A DNA stretch of 64,000 nucleotides from Xanthomonas campestris pv. phormiicola (GCA_025666215.1 CP102593.1:2865001-2929000); one strand, 5' to 3'; shown: positions 29,283 through 42,403, counted from the first letter of the stretch. The notes: a model not told the origin generated them from the sequence alone. Numbers and translations are program-made.

Positions 29283-32204
29283 ATGCCGATCCGCTTCCTG
29301 TTGTCGCTGCTGCTGTGGTCCGCCAGTGCTGCGCTCGCCGCGCAGACGCTGCGGCCTGCCTATCCCGACGTCGTGCGCCGCTTTTCCACCCACGATGGCC
29401 TGCCGCAGAATTCGGTGAACGCGATCGTGCAGGACCGCGACGGTTTTCTGTGGCTGGGCACCTTCGGCGGACTGGCGCGCTTCGACGGCAGCGAGTTCAG
29501 CGTCTACCGCAGCCTGGCCGACAGCGGCCCTTCCAGCGATCGCATCCTGCAACTGCTCGAGGACCAGCGCGGCCAGCTGTGGATCGGCAGCGAGGACGCC
29601 GGGGTCAGCGTCTACCGCGACGGCCGCTTCCTGCGACTGGACGTGTGCGGCGGCCGCTGCCTGATCCGCCGCTTCGTCGCCACGGCCGATGGCAGCGTGT
29701 GGGTGCTGAGCAGCGCCGGCGCCTACCGGATCGACCCGCGCAGCCTGCGCACCGTCGAGCAGCAGCCGCAGGCGCTGGAGACGACCGCCGCGCTCGGTGG
29801 CGACGAGCAGCTCTATCTGGGGGGGCAAGGCCTGTGGCGGCTGCGCCAGGGACGCCGCGAAGCGGTGCCGCTGCCGGCCGGGGAAACCCGGGTCAGTTCG
29901 CTGCACAGCGAAGGCAGCGTGCTGTGGGTGGGCGCCGGCGCGGCCCTGTACCGCTACGACACGCTGCGCCGGCAATGGCTGCGTGCCGCGGCACCGGTCC
30001 GCGGCACGCAGGCGCTGGCCCGCGATGCGCAGCAACGGCTGTGGGCGGTCGATGTCGATGGGCAGGTGTTCCGCGACGACGACGATGGCGGCGGGCTGCG
30101 GCCGTTGGCGACCCCGGCGCTACCGGCGGCGCGCAGCCTGCTCAACGACCGCGACGGCAACCTGTGGCTGGGCAGCAACGCGCGCGGCCTGCTGCGCATC
30201 GCACGCTCGCGCATCGGCCTGCTCAACGACACCCGGCAGGGCATGGACCTGCCCGGCCTGCCGCTGACCGGCGACGGCAGCGGCGGACTGTGGCTGGGCA
30301 CCGTGTGCGGCGGACTGCGGCACTGGGATGCGCCCAGCGGACGCCTGCGCCGCTGGTCGCTGCAAGCGGCGCTCGGCAACGAGTGCGTGTGGTCGCTGCA
30401 CCGCGACGAGGCCGGCGGACTGTGGATCGGCACCGTCGACGGCCGCGTCGGCTATCTGTCGCCCGACGCGCAGGACGACCGCGCGGCCCGCGACAGCGAC
30501 GCCTATCGCAGCCGGGCGCTGCGGCTGGTCGCGCAATGGCCGGACCAGTTGCCGATCCGCGCCCTGTACCGCACCGCCAAACACAAGCTGCTGGTGGCCA
30601 GCGGCCACGGCGTGTATGCGATCCCGGTCGACGCCGGCGGCGAGACCGGCACCCCGCAGCGCATCCCCGGCCTGCCCGGCAGCGTCAGCCTGATCCAGCC
30701 GGCGCAGCAGGGCGGCCTGTGGCTGGCCGGCGGCGAAGGCGTGGTGCGCTGGCGGCGGCAGCGGGTGGTGGAGCGCTGGAGCACCGGCAATGGCCTGTCC
30801 AGCCGCTTCGTGCGCTCGCTGTACGAACAGCCCGACGGCACGCTGTGGATCGGCACCTATGGCGGCGGCCTCAACCGCATCGGCAACGGCCGCGTGCAGC
30901 GTTTCGATCGCGGCAGCGGCCTGTTCGACGACGTGGTCTCGTGCATGGTCGCCGACGCGCGCGGCGGGCTGTGGCTCAGCGGCAACCGCGGCATTTCCCT
31001 GCTGCTGCCGGAGGAACTGGCCAAGGCCGCCGCCGGCAGCGCGGAGTTGAGCGCGATCGGCTTTTCCGAAAGCGACGGCCTGGAGCCGGCCGAAACCAAC
31101 GGCGGCGGACAGCCGGCATGCCTGCGCGATAGCGCCGGCACGCTGTGGTTCCCGCTGATTTCCGGCTTCGCCCAGATCGATCCGCTCGCGCTCGGCCAGC
31201 GCCGCGCGCAGGCGCCGCCGGTGCGGATCCAGTCGCTCGACGTCGGCGGCCGCAGCCTGCCGCTGGCAGCGCAGCTGCGCCTGCCGCCGCACAGCCGCGA
31301 CATCGAAGTGGGCTTCACCGCGATCAACCTCAGCGCGCCGGAGAAGACCCGCTTCCGCTACCGGCTGACCCGCCCGGGGCAGGACCCGGCGTGGACCGAC
31401 ATCGGCGCGCAGCGCAGCCTGCACTTCCCGCTGCTGCCATGGGACGACAGCACCCTGGAAATCATCGCGGGCAGCGATACCGGCGCCTGGTCGACCACGC
31501 CGGCACGGCTGCGCTTCCGGCAGCCCTCGCCGTGGTATCTGTCGCCGCTGGGCTGGGGTGCGGCGGCGGTGACGCTGATCGCCGCGCTGCTGCTCGGCTG
31601 GCGTCTCCATGGCTACCGGCTGCGCCGTCAGCACGACCTGCTGGCGCAACTGGTGAGCACGCGTACCCAGGAACTGGAGCAGGCCAACCGCCGCCTCGCC
31701 GACCAGGCGCAGCGCGACCCGGTCACCGGCATCGCCAACCATCGCCACTTCGTCGAAAGCCAGCAGCGGCTGTGGGAACAGATGCAGGCGCAGCAGCGGC
31801 CGTTGGCGCTGCTGATGATCGACATCGACGAATTCAAGCGCTTCAACGACCATTACGGCCATCTCGCCGGCGACGACTGCCTGCGCGTGGTGGCGATGGC
31901 GATGGCCGCGCAGCTGCGCGAGGACGGCGTGCTGGCGCGCTACGGCGGCGAGGAATTCGTGGCGCTGCTGCCCGGCTGCGACAGCGAGGCGGCGCATGCG
32001 GTCGGCGAGCGGCTGCGGCAGGCGGTGCTGGGCTGCGCGGTGGCGCACGCGCCGGACGCGCGCCATCGGTTGGTGACGGTCAGCATCGGCTGCGCCAGCA
32101 AGTGGCCGAGCGCCGGCCTGTCGAGCACGCGCCTGACCAACCTCGCCGACCAGGCCCTGTACCGGGCCAAGGAGAACGGCCGCAACCGGGTCGAGAGCGC
32201 CTGA
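29283..32204 (+). CDS. Membrane receptor diguanylate cyclase: beta-propeller, Y_Y_Y, GGEEF
   Basis: 973 residues. A signal peptide (1-20, ends LAA) is followed by a large periplasmic region of two-component-regulator propeller repeats ('DGLPQNSVNAIVQDRDGFLW', then many 'GGLWLG' and 'GTLWIG' blades), a Y_Y_Y domain (about 665-750), a membrane helix (about 757-778), a short coiled coil, and a GGDEF domain (about 810-970). The active-site signature is intact, GGEEF at 888-892, with 'DIDEFKRFND' for metal binding. The I-site position reads RxxG rather than RxxD, so product inhibition may be lost. The ATG at 29283 (AGG site) gives the signal peptide; an upstream frame extension is ignored. The signal sensed is unknown. 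Confidence 0.93.
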   Translation: MPIRFLLSLLLWSASAALAAQTLRPAYPDVVRRFSTHDGLPQNSVNAIVQDRDGFLWLGTFGGLARFDGSEFSVYRSLADSGPSSDRILQLLEDQRGQLWIGSEDAGVSVYRDGRFLRLDVCGGRCLIRRFVATADGSVWVLSSAGAYRIDPRSLRTVEQQPQALETTAALGGDEQLYLGGQGLWRLRQGRREAVPLPAGETRVSSLHSEGSVLWVGAGAALYRYDTLRRQWLRAAAPVRGTQALARDAQQRLWAVDVDGQVFRDDDDGGGLRPLATPALPAARSLLNDRDGNLWLGSNARGLLRIARSRIGLLNDTRQGMDLPGLPLTGDGSGGLWLGTVCGGLRHWDAPSGRLRRWSLQAALGNECVWSLHRDEAGGLWIGTVDGRVGYLSPDAQDDRAARDSDAYRSRALRLVAQWPDQLPIRALYRTAKHKLLVASGHGVYAIPVDAGGETGTPQRIPGLPGSVSLIQPAQQGGLWLAGGEGVVRWRRQRVVERWSTGNGLSSRFVRSLYEQPDGTLWIGTYGGGLNRIGNGRVQRFDRGSGLFDDVVSCMVADARGGLWLSGNRGISLLLPEELAKAAAGSAELSAIGFSESDGLEPAETNGGGQPACLRDSAGTLWFPLISGFAQIDPLALGQRRAQAPPVRIQSLDVGGRSLPLAAQLRLPPHSRDIEVGFTAINLSAPEKTRFRYRLTRPGQDPAWTDIGAQRSLHFPLLPWDDSTLEIIAGSDTGAWSTTPARLRFRQPSPWYLSPLGWGAAAVTLIAALLLGWRLHGYRLRRQHDLLAQLVSTRTQELEQANRRLADQAQRDPVTGIANHRHFVESQQRLWEQMQAQQRPLALLMIDIDEFKRFNDHYGHLAGDDCLRVVAMAMAAQLREDGVLARYGGEEFVALLPGCDSEAAHAVGERLRQAVLGCAVAHAPDARHRLVTVSIGCASKWPSAGLSSTRLTNLADQALYRAKENGRNRVESA

Positions 32205-32300
32205 GTGGTCCTGTGCCGCCGCGAGCGTGCCGACCTCGCCAAGCTGGCGCGGCACGGTTTTTCGAGTCGCCGAGCGTGGCGCGAAAGCGGCCGGCATTCC

Positions 32301-32391
32301 TGCAGTCGGGACTGAAGTCCTTCCCACGACTGCCACCCGATCGCCGAGCCGAGCCCCCTGTGGGAGCGACTTCAGTCGCGACGAACGAAGC
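32301..32391. repeat. Inverted pair of REP-like elements
   Basis: The copy at 32359-32391 contains TGTGGGAGCGACTTCAGTCG; a divergent copy in reverse orientation lies at 32301-32330. A clear third copy in reverse orientation is at 61821-61855, and weaker ones are near 14655 and 61888. Short palindromic repeats with this GGGAGCGACTTCAG core are common between genes in Xanthomonadaceae. Confidence 0.7.
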
Positions 32392-32579
32392 GGCACGCCT
32401 TGCGCGCCAGGCTACCTCAGCACCGACGCTGCAGCCCGCAGCGTGCCAGCGCGCGCCTGCGCAAAGCATCCTGGCCGCTCGAACGCATCAGGCCGCTGCA
32501 ACGAACCGGACCCACGCGCGATCGTCCAGCGCCCATCGCGCTCGCGACACCGTGCAATCGATGCGCGACGCCGCAAACG

Positions 32580-32601
32580 AAAAAGCCCGGCATCGCCGGG
32601 C
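32580..32601 (-). terminator. Intrinsic terminator of acnB
   Basis: Read on the minus strand: GCCCGGC, loop GAT, GCCGGGC, then TTTTT. It lies about 30 bases after the acnB stop. Confidence 0.9.
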
Positions 32602-32630
32602 CTCCTCGTCGCAGCGTTCGACCGCCTGGA

Positions 32631-35222
32631 TCAGGCGGTGACCGTCTCGGCCACGTCCTGGTATTCCTGGATCCGATCGAAGTTCATGTAGCGGTAGATC
32701 TGCTCGCCGCTGGTCTTGATCACGCCCACGTCGGCCATGTACTCGTCCTTGGTCGGGATGCGACCCAGGCGCGAGCAGATCGCCGCCAGTTCCGCCGAGC
32801 CCAGGTACACGTTGGTGTTGCGGCCCAGGCGGTTGGGGAAGTTGCGGGTGGAGGTGGAGAACACCGTGGCGCCCTCGCGCGCCTGCGCCTGGTTGCCCAT
32901 GCACAGCGAGCAGCCCGGCATTTCCATGCGCGCGCCGGCCGCGCCGAAGGTGCCGTAGTGGCCTTCCTTGGTCAGCTCGGAGGCGTCCATCTTGGTCGGC
33001 GGCGCGACCCACAGCCGGGTCGGGATGTCGCGCTTGCCTTCCAGCAGCTTGGCCGCGGCGCGGAAGTGGCCGATGTTGGTCATGCACGAGCCGATGAACA
33101 CCTCGTCGATCGCCGCACCGGCGACCTCGGACAGCGTCTTGACGTCGTCCGGATCGTTCGGGCAGGCCACGATCGGCTCGTGGATGTCGGCCAGGTCGAT
33201 CTCGATCACCGCCGCGTACTCGGCGTCGGCATCGGGCTCGAGCAGCTGCGGATCGGCCAGCCATTCCTCCATCTTCTTGATCCGGCGGCCCAGGGTGCGC
33301 GCATCGGCGTAGCCCTCGGCGATCATCCAGCGCAGCAGGGTGATGTTGCTGGTCAGGTATTCGATGATCGGCGCCTTGTCCAGGCGCACGCTGCAACCGG
33401 CGGCGGAGCGCTCGGCCGAGGCGTCGGACAGCTCGAACGCCTGCTCCACCTTCAGGTTCGGCAAGCCTTCGATCTCCAGGATGCGGCCGGAGAAGATGTT
33501 CTTCTTGCCCTGCTTGGCCACGGTCAGCAGGCCGTCCTTGATCGCGTACAGCGGGATCGCGTTGACCAGGTCGCGCAGGGTCACGCCCGGCTGCATCTCG
33601 CCCTTGAAGCGCACCAGCACCGATTCGGGCATGTCCAGCGGCATGACCCCGGTGGCCGCGGCGAAGGCGACCAGGCCGGAGCCGGCCGGGAACGAGATGC
33701 CGATCGGGAAGCGGGTGTGCGAGTCGCCGCCGGTGCCGACGGTGTCGGGCAGCAGCATGCGGTTGAGCCAGCTGTGGATCACGCCGTCGCCCGGCCGCAG
33801 CGACACGCCGCCGCGGGTGGAGATGAATTCCGGCAGGGTGTGGTGGGTCTTGACGTCCACCGGCTTCGGATACGCGGCGGTGTGGCAGAACGACTGCATC
33901 ACCAGGTCGGCGGAGAAGCCCAGGCAGGCCAGGTCCTTGAGCTCGTCGCGGGTCATCGGCCCGGTGGTGTCCTGCGAGCCCACCGAGGTCATCTTCGGCT
34001 CGCAATAGGTGCCCGGGCGCATGCCCTGGCCTTCCGCCAGACCGCAGGCGCGGCCGACCATCTTCTGCGCCAGCGAGAAGCCCTTGCCGGTATCCGGCGG
34101 CACCATCGGCAGGCGGAACAGGTCCGAGGCCGGCAGGCCGAGGAACTCGCGCGCCTTGGCGGTCAGGCCGCGGCCGACGATCAGCGGGATGCGGCCGCCG
34201 GCGCGCACTTCGTCGAACAGCACGTCCGACTTCATCGCGAACTCGGCGATCACCTGCCCGTTCTTCAGCGCCTTGCCGTCGTACGGACGCAGCTCGACCA
34301 CGTCGCCGTGCTCCATCTGCGACACGTCCAGCTCGATCGGCAGCGCACCGGCGTCCTCCATGGTGTTGTAGAAGATCGGCGCGATCTTCGAACCCAGGCA
34401 CACGCCGCCGAAGCGCTTGTTCGGAATGAACGGAATGTCTTCGCCGGTCCACCACAGCACCGAGTTGGTCGCCGACTTGCGCGAGGACCCGGTGCCGACC
34501 ACGTCGCCGACGTAGGCGACCAGGTGGCCCTTGGCCTTGAGGTCGGCGATCGCCTGGATCGGGCCGCGCTTGCCGTCCTCTTCCGGCACGAACGCGGCGC
34601 CGTCACGCTTGTTCTTCAGCATCGCCAGCGCGTGCATCGGGATGTCCGGGCGCGTGGTCGCGTCCGGGGCCGGCGACAGGTCGTCGGTGTTGGTCTCGCC
34701 CGGCACCTTGAACACGGTGATGGTCAGGCTCTGCGGCACTTCCGGCTTGCTGGTGAACCACTCGGCCTGCGCCCAGCTCTGCAGCACCGCCTTGGCGTGC
34801 GCGTTGCCGGCCTCGGCCTTTTCCTGCACGTCGTGGAACGCATCGAAGATCAGCAGCGTGTGCTTCAGGCCTTCGGCGGCGACCGCGCCGAGTTCGGCAT
34901 TGTCCAGCAGCTCGATCAGTGGATGGATGTTGTAGCCGCCGAGCATGGTGCCGAGCAGTTCGGTGGCGCGGGTGGGCGAGATCAGCGGGGTCTGCTCGGT
35001 GCCGAAGGCGAGCGCGGCCAGGTACGAGGCCTTGACCTTGGCCGCGTCGTCGACGCCGGCCGGCACGCGCTGGCTCAGCAGCTCGACCAGGAACTGTTCT
35101 TCGCCGGCGGGCGGCTGCTTCAGCAGCTCGACGACCTCGGCGGTCTGCTGCGCGCTCAGCGGCAGCGGCGGGATACCGAGCGCGGCGCGCTCTGCAACGT
35201 GGTGGCGATAGGCTTCCAACAT
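32631..35222 (-). CDS. acnB: Aconitate hydratase B (AcnB)
   Basis: 863 residues, close to the E. coli AcnB length (865). It interconverts citrate and isocitrate in the TCA cycle with a [4Fe-4S] cluster. The N-terminus '[16 protein letters not shown]' and '[15 protein letters not shown]' match AcnB, which carries a HEAT-like domain first. Cluster cysteines are seen in '[10 protein letters not shown]' and '[12 protein letters not shown]'. I chose the ATG at 35222 because the frame extension to 35264 adds residues not found in AcnB. It is monocistronic with its own terminator. In E. coli AcnB also binds RNA when iron is short; nothing in this sequence tests that here. Confidence 0.97.
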   Translation of the reverse strand: MLEAYRHHVAERAALGIPPLPLSAQQTAEVVELLKQPPAGEEQFLVELLSQRVPAGVDDAAKVKASYLAALAFGTEQTPLISPTRATELLGTMLGGYNIHPLIELLDNAELGAVAAEGLKHTLLIFDAFHDVQEKAEAGNAHAKAVLQSWAQAEWFTSKPEVPQSLTITVFKVPGETNTDDLSPAPDATTRPDIPMHALAMLKNKRDGAAFVPEEDGKRGPIQAIADLKAKGHLVAYVGDVVGTGSSRKSATNSVLWWTGEDIPFIPNKRFGGVCLGSKIAPIFYNTMEDAGALPIELDVSQMEHGDVVELRPYDGKALKNGQVIAEFAMKSDVLFDEVRAGGRIPLIVGRGLTAKAREFLGLPASDLFRLPMVPPDTGKGFSLAQKMVGRACGLAEGQGMRPGTYCEPKMTSVGSQDTTGPMTRDELKDLACLGFSADLVMQSFCHTAAYPKPVDVKTHHTLPEFISTRGGVSLRPGDGVIHSWLNRMLLPDTVGTGGDSHTRFPIGISFPAGSGLVAFAAATGVMPLDMPESVLVRFKGEMQPGVTLRDLVNAIPLYAIKDGLLTVAKQGKKNIFSGRILEIEGLPNLKVEQAFELSDASAERSAAGCSVRLDKAPIIEYLTSNITLLRWMIAEGYADARTLGRRIKKMEEWLADPQLLEPDADAEYAAVIEIDLADIHEPIVACPNDPDDVKTLSEVAGAAIDEVFIGSCMTNIGHFRAAAKLLEGKRDIPTRLWVAPPTKMDASELTKEGHYGTFGAAGARMEMPGCSLCMGNQAQAREGATVFSTSTRNFPNRLGRNTNVYLGSAELAAICSRLGRIPTKDEYMADVGVIKTSGEQIYRYMNFDRIQEYQDVAETVTA

Positions 35223-35274
35223 GCGGGTTCTCCGGAAATTTCGGTAGGGGTGAGCGGTAAACAAATGGTCGGCG

Positions 35275-35682
35275 TCAGGCGGACGGCTTGGGCACGATGA
35301 TCTTCAGGCCCTTGAAGTAGTCGCGGAAAAAGCCGTCGTCGCGGGTGATCAGGCCATCGCATTGCAGCAGCGCATGCGCGCCGATCAGGAAATCGGCCAC
35401 CACCCGCTCGCGCTGGCCGCCGCGGGCGCGGAAACGGCGCTGCATCTCGCCGGCGCGCAAGGCCGACTTGGCTTCCAGCGCGTTGAAGCGGATGCTCATG
35501 TCCTCCAGCACCGACAGCGCCTCGGCGCCGTCGCGCAGCGCGCCGCAGACTTCGGCCAGGACGATGTCGCAGACCACCACCGGGCCGGTGCTCAGGCACT
35601 GGCGCAGGCAGGCTTCGGCGGCATCGGCCTGCGGGCCGTCGGCCAGCAGGTCCACCAGCACCGAGGAGTCGATCGCGATCAT
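35275..35682 (-). CDS. PIN-domain toxin, VapC-like
   Basis: 135 residues. PIN-domain RNases of this kind are the toxins of VapBC toxin-antitoxin systems and cleave RNA in a metal-dependent way. The acidic residues expected for metal binding are present: D5 in 'MIAIDSSV', glutamate in 'LAEVCGAL', aspartate in '[11 protein letters not shown]', and 'ITRDDGFF'. The start ATG overlaps the antitoxin stop (ATGA), so translation is coupled. The toxin is encoded second, as usual for VapBC. Its RNA target is unknown. It sits between acnB and acnA, which are neighbours in the standard rpf layout as I remember it, so this module may be an insertion. Confidence 0.9.
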   Translation of the reverse strand: MIAIDSSVLVDLLADGPQADAAEACLRQCLSTGPVVVCDIVLAEVCGALRDGAEALSVLEDMSIRFNALEAKSALRAGEMQRRFRARGGQRERVVADFLIGAHALLQCDGLITRDDGFFRDYFKGLKIIVPKPSA

Positions 35683-35936
35683 GCCTTGGGGTCGGGTCCG
35701 AACGGATCGCCCGGCGCGCGGCCGCGGATCGCGCGCATCGCCTCGTCGGTACTGGCGAAGCCGTCGAGCTTGAAGCGGCCGCGGGCGCGCGAGATCGCAT
35801 CGTCCACGCTCTTGCGCAGGATGATGCGGCCACCGTCCAGTTCCACCTTCAGGATGGTGCCCTTGCTCAGCCCCAGCGCGTCGCGCACGGCCTTGGGCAA
35901 GGTGATCTGACCGCGCTCGGCGACGGTGGCTTCCAT
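35679..35936 (-). CDS. AbrB/SpoVT-fold antitoxin, VapB-like
   Basis: 85 residues. The N-terminal swapped-hairpin DNA-binding domain of the AbrB/MazE family is clear: 'ATVAERGQITLPKAVRDALG' and 'GTILKVELDGGRIILRK'. The C-terminal part should bind and block the PIN toxin. Start ATG at 35936 with a GGAG site about 9 bases upstream. An upstream in-frame ATG at 35960 lies within the predicted operator and is less likely. Such antitoxins normally repress their own operon, and the inverted repeat upstream is a suitable site. Confidence 0.9.
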   Translation of the reverse strand: MEATVAERGQITLPKAVRDALGLSKGTILKVELDGGRIILRKSVDDAISRARGRFKLDGFASTDEAMRAIRGRAPGDPFGPDPKA

Positions 35937-35952
35937 GGGCGGGCTCCGCAAG

Positions 35953-35987
35953 GTATGCACGAATTTTACATACTTCAGGCGTCATAC
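35953..35987. promoter_or_regulatory. Candidate operator of the toxin-antitoxin operon
   Basis: GTATG (35953-35957) and CATAC (35969-35973) form an inverted repeat with an 11-base AT-rich centre; a further CATAC at 35983-35987 repeats the half-site 14 bases on. This AT-rich island, just before the antitoxin start, stands out from the GC-rich surroundings and probably holds promoter and autoregulatory sites. Confidence 0.55.
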
Positions 35988-36084
35988 TCAAGCCCGCATA
36001 CAGTCCCGGTCACACCATCCGTACACACTGAATCGGTCAGAATGACCGCAGTCCCTACAGCCGCGACGCCATAGGAGTTCCGTG

Positions 36085-38853
<2,769 letters not shown>

Positions 38854-38994
38854 TCGGCCATGGCGGCGCGGCGCCTGCACGGGCGCCGCGCACGCTCGCG
38901 CGGGGACGCACCGCCACGCACGCGCACCGCCTTTTCATCGGCACCGCGTTTCGAAACAACGGGTCTTTGCCCGCCAGACAGACCGTATTGAAGG

Positions 38995-39017
38995 CGCCCC
39001 GTTTCAAGAACGGGGCG
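38995..39017. repeat. 9-bp hairpin between acnA and the lipoprotein gene
   Basis: CGCCCCGTT and AACGGGGCG with a 5-base loop. It lies between two convergent genes and lacks a T-run on either strand, so it may be a weak bidirectional terminator. Confidence 0.45.
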
Positions 39018-39045
39018 ATTGCCGTTTGGCGCTACGCACGGCTCG

Positions 39046-39480
39046 CTACGGCGCTGCATTCCATTGCGCATGCCGCAGCCGCCAGCGCCCGTCCTGCTCG
39101 CGCCAGCCGGTGACCACCTCGTAGCGCTGCATCCGCTCCGGCAACACGCGCGCATCGCCGCCGCTGACCACCGCGTCGAAGCGTACCGTGGCGTCGTCGC
39201 CCTGCAACGCGATCGACAGCGGTCCGGTGTTCACCCCGATCCGCGCGTTGGCCAGGAATTGCGCGCGCAACAGGTTGTGCAGCGCAGCACGATCCATCCC
39301 CGCCTCGCCCGCGAAATCGTCGGCCACCGCGGCCATCGCATCGCGCAGGCGATGTTCCTCCACCGCCTCCTGCATGGCGGCGATGTCCTTGCGCAGCCGC
39401 TGTTCCGCCGAATCGCGCTGGCAGCCGGGCAAGGCCAGCAGCAACGCGCATCCCCATCCCCACGCCCATGCCTGTCGCAT
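39046..39480 (-). CDS. Putative lipoprotein, unknown function
   Basis: 144 residues from the ATG at 39480. The N-terminus '[20 protein letters not shown]' is a lipoprotein signal with lipobox LPGC, so the mature protein should be lipid-anchored from that cysteine. The rest alternates a helical first half ('[20 protein letters not shown]') with beta-rich sequence ending '[21 protein letters not shown]', a pattern seen in NTF2-like (SnoaL/DUF4440) folds; this is a guess. It is convergent with acnA and divergent from rpfB, with a 109-base gap that must hold both promoters. Not a recognised rpf gene. Confidence 0.8.
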   Translation of the reverse strand: MRQAWAWGWGCALLLALPGCQRDSAEQRLRKDIAAMQEAVEEHRLRDAMAAVADDFAGEAGMDRAALHNLLRAQFLANARIGVNTGPLSIALQGDDATVRFDAVVSGGDARVLPERMQRYEVVTGWREQDGRWRLRHAQWNAAP

Positions 39481-39589
39481 CCGGATTCCTCCTCGGCTTC
39501 GCCTTTTCCATGCGGAACGGTATCCTGCCACTCGCCACGCCGCAGCGTTGCGTCGGCGTGCGGCAGCATTCCACACGAGGGGGGAGTAC

Positions 39590-41275
39590 ATGAGTCAGGA
39601 ACGTCCGTGGTTGCAGAGTTATCCGGCCAGCATTCCCGCCGAGATCGATGTCAACGAGTATCGGTCCGTCGCCGCCGTCTTCGAAACCTCCGTCGCCAAG
39701 TTCGGCGACCGTCCGGCCTACTGCAACTTCGGCAAGACCCTGACCTACCGCGAGGCCGGCGAACTGGCCCGGCACTTCGCCGCCTACCTGCTGGGCGAGC
39801 TGCAGCTCAAGAAGGGCGACCGCGTCGCGCTGATGATGCCCAACTGCCTGCAGTACCCGATCGCCACCTTCGGCGTGCTGCTGGCCGGCATGACCGTGGT
39901 CAACGTCAATCCGCTGTACACGCCGCGCGAACTGCGCCACCAGTTGGTCGACTCCGGCGCCAGCGCGATCGTGGTGATCGACAACTTCGGCAAGACCGTG
40001 CAGGAAGTGCTGGCCGACACGCAGCTCAAGCAGGTCATCACCACCGGCCTGGGCGACATGCTCGGCTTCCCGAAGGGCCCGCTGGTCAACTTCGTGCTGA
40101 AGTACGTCAAGAAGCTGGTCCCCGACTACGACATCCCCAACGCGGTGCGCTTCCGCGACACGCTGACCCTGGGCCGCCTGCACACGCTGCCACAGCTGGA
40201 CATCGAGCCGGACGACATCGCCTTCCTGCAGTACACCGGCGGCACCACCGGGGTGGCCAAGGGCGCGATGCTGACCCACCGCAACCTGGTCGCCAACATG
40301 CTGCAGGCCGGCGCCTGGATCGCGGCGACCGGCAAGCTGGAGGAAGGCAAGGAAGTCATCATCACCGCGCTGCCGCTGTACCACATCTTCGCGCTGACCG
40401 CAAACGGCCTGGTGTTCATGAAGCTCGGCGGCCTCAACCACCTGATCAGCAATCCGCGCGACATGCCCGGCTTCGTCAAGGAGCTGCGGAAGACCCGCTT
40501 CACCGCCTTCACCGGGGTCAACACACTGTTCAACGGCCTGCTCAACACGCCCGGCTTCGACAAGGTGGATTTCTCGACGCTGAAGTTCACCCTGGGCGGC
40601 GGCATGGCGGTGCAGCGCGCCGTGGCCGAGCGCTGGAAGCAGGTGACCGGGGTGACCCTGGTCGAGGCCTACGGCCTGACCGAGACCTCGCCCGCCGCCT
40701 GCATCAACCCGCTGACGCTGAAGGAATACAACGGCGCCATCGGCCTGCCGATCCCGTCCACCGACGCCTGCGTCAAGGACGACCAGGGCCAGACCATGGC
40801 GCCCGGCGAGGTCGGCGAGCTGTGCATCAAGGGTCCGCAGGTGATGAAGGGCTACTGGCGCCGTCCCGAGGAAACCGCCGGCGCCATCGATGCCGACGGC
40901 TGGCTGCACACCGGCGACATGGCGCGGATGGATCCGCAGGGCTTCTTCTACATCGTCGACCGCAAGAAGGACATGATCCTGGTCTCCGGCTTCAATGTGT
41001 ACCCGAACGAGGTCGAGGACGTGATCGCGATGATGCCCGGCGTGCTGGAAGTGGCCGCGGTCGGGGTGCCGGACGAGAAGTCCGGCGAAGTGGTCAAGGT
41101 GGTCATCGTCAGGAAGGACCCCAACCTCACCGCCGAGGACGTCAAGGCCCACGCCCGCGCCAACCTGACCGGCTACAAGCATCCGCGCATCGTCGAGTTC
41201 CGCAAGGAACTGCCCAAGACCAACGTCGGCAAGATCCTGCGGCGGGAATTGCGCGACAGCCAACCGGCGGCCTAG
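39590..41275 (+). CDS. rpfB: RpfB long-chain fatty acyl-CoA ligase
   Basis: 561 residues, as long as RpfB of X. campestris. It activates free fatty acids with CoA and ATP, and in Xanthomonas it contributes to DSF turnover. Adenylate-forming motifs are present: '[13 protein letters not shown]' (P-loop), 'YGLTETSPA', '[20 protein letters not shown]' and the catalytic lysine in '[12 protein letters not shown]'. The ATG at 39590 has an excellent GGGGAG site. The 252-base gap before rpfF leaves room for a separate rpfF promoter. It is followed on the same strand by rpfF, the standard order. Confidence 0.96.
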   Translation: MSQERPWLQSYPASIPAEIDVNEYRSVAAVFETSVAKFGDRPAYCNFGKTLTYREAGELARHFAAYLLGELQLKKGDRVALMMPNCLQYPIATFGVLLAGMTVVNVNPLYTPRELRHQLVDSGASAIVVIDNFGKTVQEVLADTQLKQVITTGLGDMLGFPKGPLVNFVLKYVKKLVPDYDIPNAVRFRDTLTLGRLHTLPQLDIEPDDIAFLQYTGGTTGVAKGAMLTHRNLVANMLQAGAWIAATGKLEEGKEVIITALPLYHIFALTANGLVFMKLGGLNHLISNPRDMPGFVKELRKTRFTAFTGVNTLFNGLLNTPGFDKVDFSTLKFTLGGGMAVQRAVAERWKQVTGVTLVEAYGLTETSPAACINPLTLKEYNGAIGLPIPSTDACVKDDQGQTMAPGEVGELCIKGPQVMKGYWRRPEETAGAIDADGWLHTGDMARMDPQGFFYIVDRKKDMILVSGFNVYPNEVEDVIAMMPGVLEVAAVGVPDEKSGEVVKVVIVRKDPNLTAEDVKAHARANLTGYKHPRIVEFRKELPKTNVGKILRRELRDSQPAA

Positions 41276-41527
41276 GTCGCCGCTGGCGTGGACTCCGCGT
41301 CCACGCCGCCCGGGCAAGGGAAGGCACGCCACACCCTGCCCTCCACTTCGCGGCCCCTGCCGCCAAGCCGCGTGGCTGCAGCCAGCCACGCGCGCCGGCA
41401 GACGCGAATTTCTCCGTCTGCGTTGCCCTCAGTCCTCTGTTTGCGTAGGTGTAGCATCGGCTCGCGCGCCGCTTCCCGGCCACTGCGCACGCCGTTTCGC
41501 CGCCAACCAAAACACCGAGGAAATCCC

Positions 41528-42403
41528 ATGAACGTTGACAAACGCTTCTTCAACCCGAGCTTCCCCACCATCCGCGTCGAGTCGAGCGTGGATGGCAATG
41601 CGCATTGGATGTTCATGCACAACGACGCGGCCATCGGCTCGCGCCCGTGCTTCAGGGACGACCTGCTCGACGACATGTGGGGCTTTACCGATGCGATCAC
41701 ACTGAGCGGCGGCAACGCGCTGCAGCGCGGGCAACTGCGGCACTTCGTATTGGCTTCGGATGCGAACGTGTTCAACCTCGGCGGAGACCTGGAGCTGTTT
41801 ACCCAGCTCATTCGCCTGCGCGACAGGGACAGCTTGCTCGCCTACGCCAAGCGCTGCGTGGAAGGCGTGCATACCCTGCATACCGGCCTCGGCGGCGACG
41901 TACGGACCATCGCGTTGCTGCAGGGCGATGCCCTGGGCGGAGGCCTGGAGATGGCGTTGGCATGCCACACCATCGTGGCGGAGGAAGGCGTCGGCATGGG
42001 CTTGCCGGAGGTGATGTTCGGCCTGTTCCCAGGCATGGGCGCCTATTCCTTCCTGTGCCAGCGCGTATCGCCGCAACTGGCGGAGAAGATCATTCTGGAA
42101 GGAACGGTCTACAGCAGCGAGCAGATGCACGCACTCGGCGTGGTCGACATCCTGGTCCCCAGGGGCGAGGGAAAGGCGGCGGTCGAGGAGCTGATCCGCC
42201 TGCAGCAGCGCAGCAAGCTGTCCTATCTCGCGATGAACGCGGCACGTCGCATTTCCCAACAGGTGTCGTTGCAGGAACTGATGGCCATCACCGAAGTCTG
42301 GGTAGACACGGCGCTTGCGCTAGACGACAAGTCGCTACGCATGATGGACCGATTGGTGCGGGCGCAGACGCGGCGCGCGCACAACGTCGCCGCGCTCGCC
42401 TAG
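41528..42403 (+). CDS. rpfF: RpfF DSF synthase (crotonase family)
   Basis: 291 residues. It makes the cis-2-unsaturated fatty acid signal DSF from acyl-ACP by combined dehydratase and thioesterase action. It is a crotonase fold with both catalytic glutamates known for this enzyme at exactly the expected places: E141 in 'GGGLEMALACHTI' and E161 in 'MGLPEVMFGLFPGMGAYSF'. The C-terminal 'TEIWVDTA'-like stretch and 'RMMDRLVRAQTRR' also match RpfF. The ATG at 41528 has a GAGGAAA site. From memory, the N-terminal third differs clearly from the X. campestris protein, while the active-site half is conserved. The gene is followed by a terminator and faces rpfC. Confidence 0.96.
   Translation: MNVDKRFFNPSFPTIRVESSVDGNAHWMFMHNDAAIGSRPCFRDDLLDDMWGFTDAITLSGGNALQRGQLRHFVLASDANVFNLGGDLELFTQLIRLRDRDSLLAYAKRCVEGVHTLHTGLGGDVRTIALLQGDALGGGLEMALACHTIVAEEGVGMGLPEVMFGLFPGMGAYSFLCQRVSPQLAEKIILEGTVYSSEQMHALGVVDILVPRGEGKAAVEELIRLQQRSKLSYLAMNAARRISQQVSLQELMAITEVWVDTALALDDKSLRMMDRLVRAQTRRAHNVAALA

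Larger units (their letters stand above)
32205..32630. other. Intergenic region between propeller cyclase gene and acnB
   Basis: 426 bases between convergent genes. It contains a pair of inverted REP-like repeats (32301-32391) and the acnB terminator (32580-32601). No gene is supported, although several frames are open because of the GC content. Confidence 0.6.
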
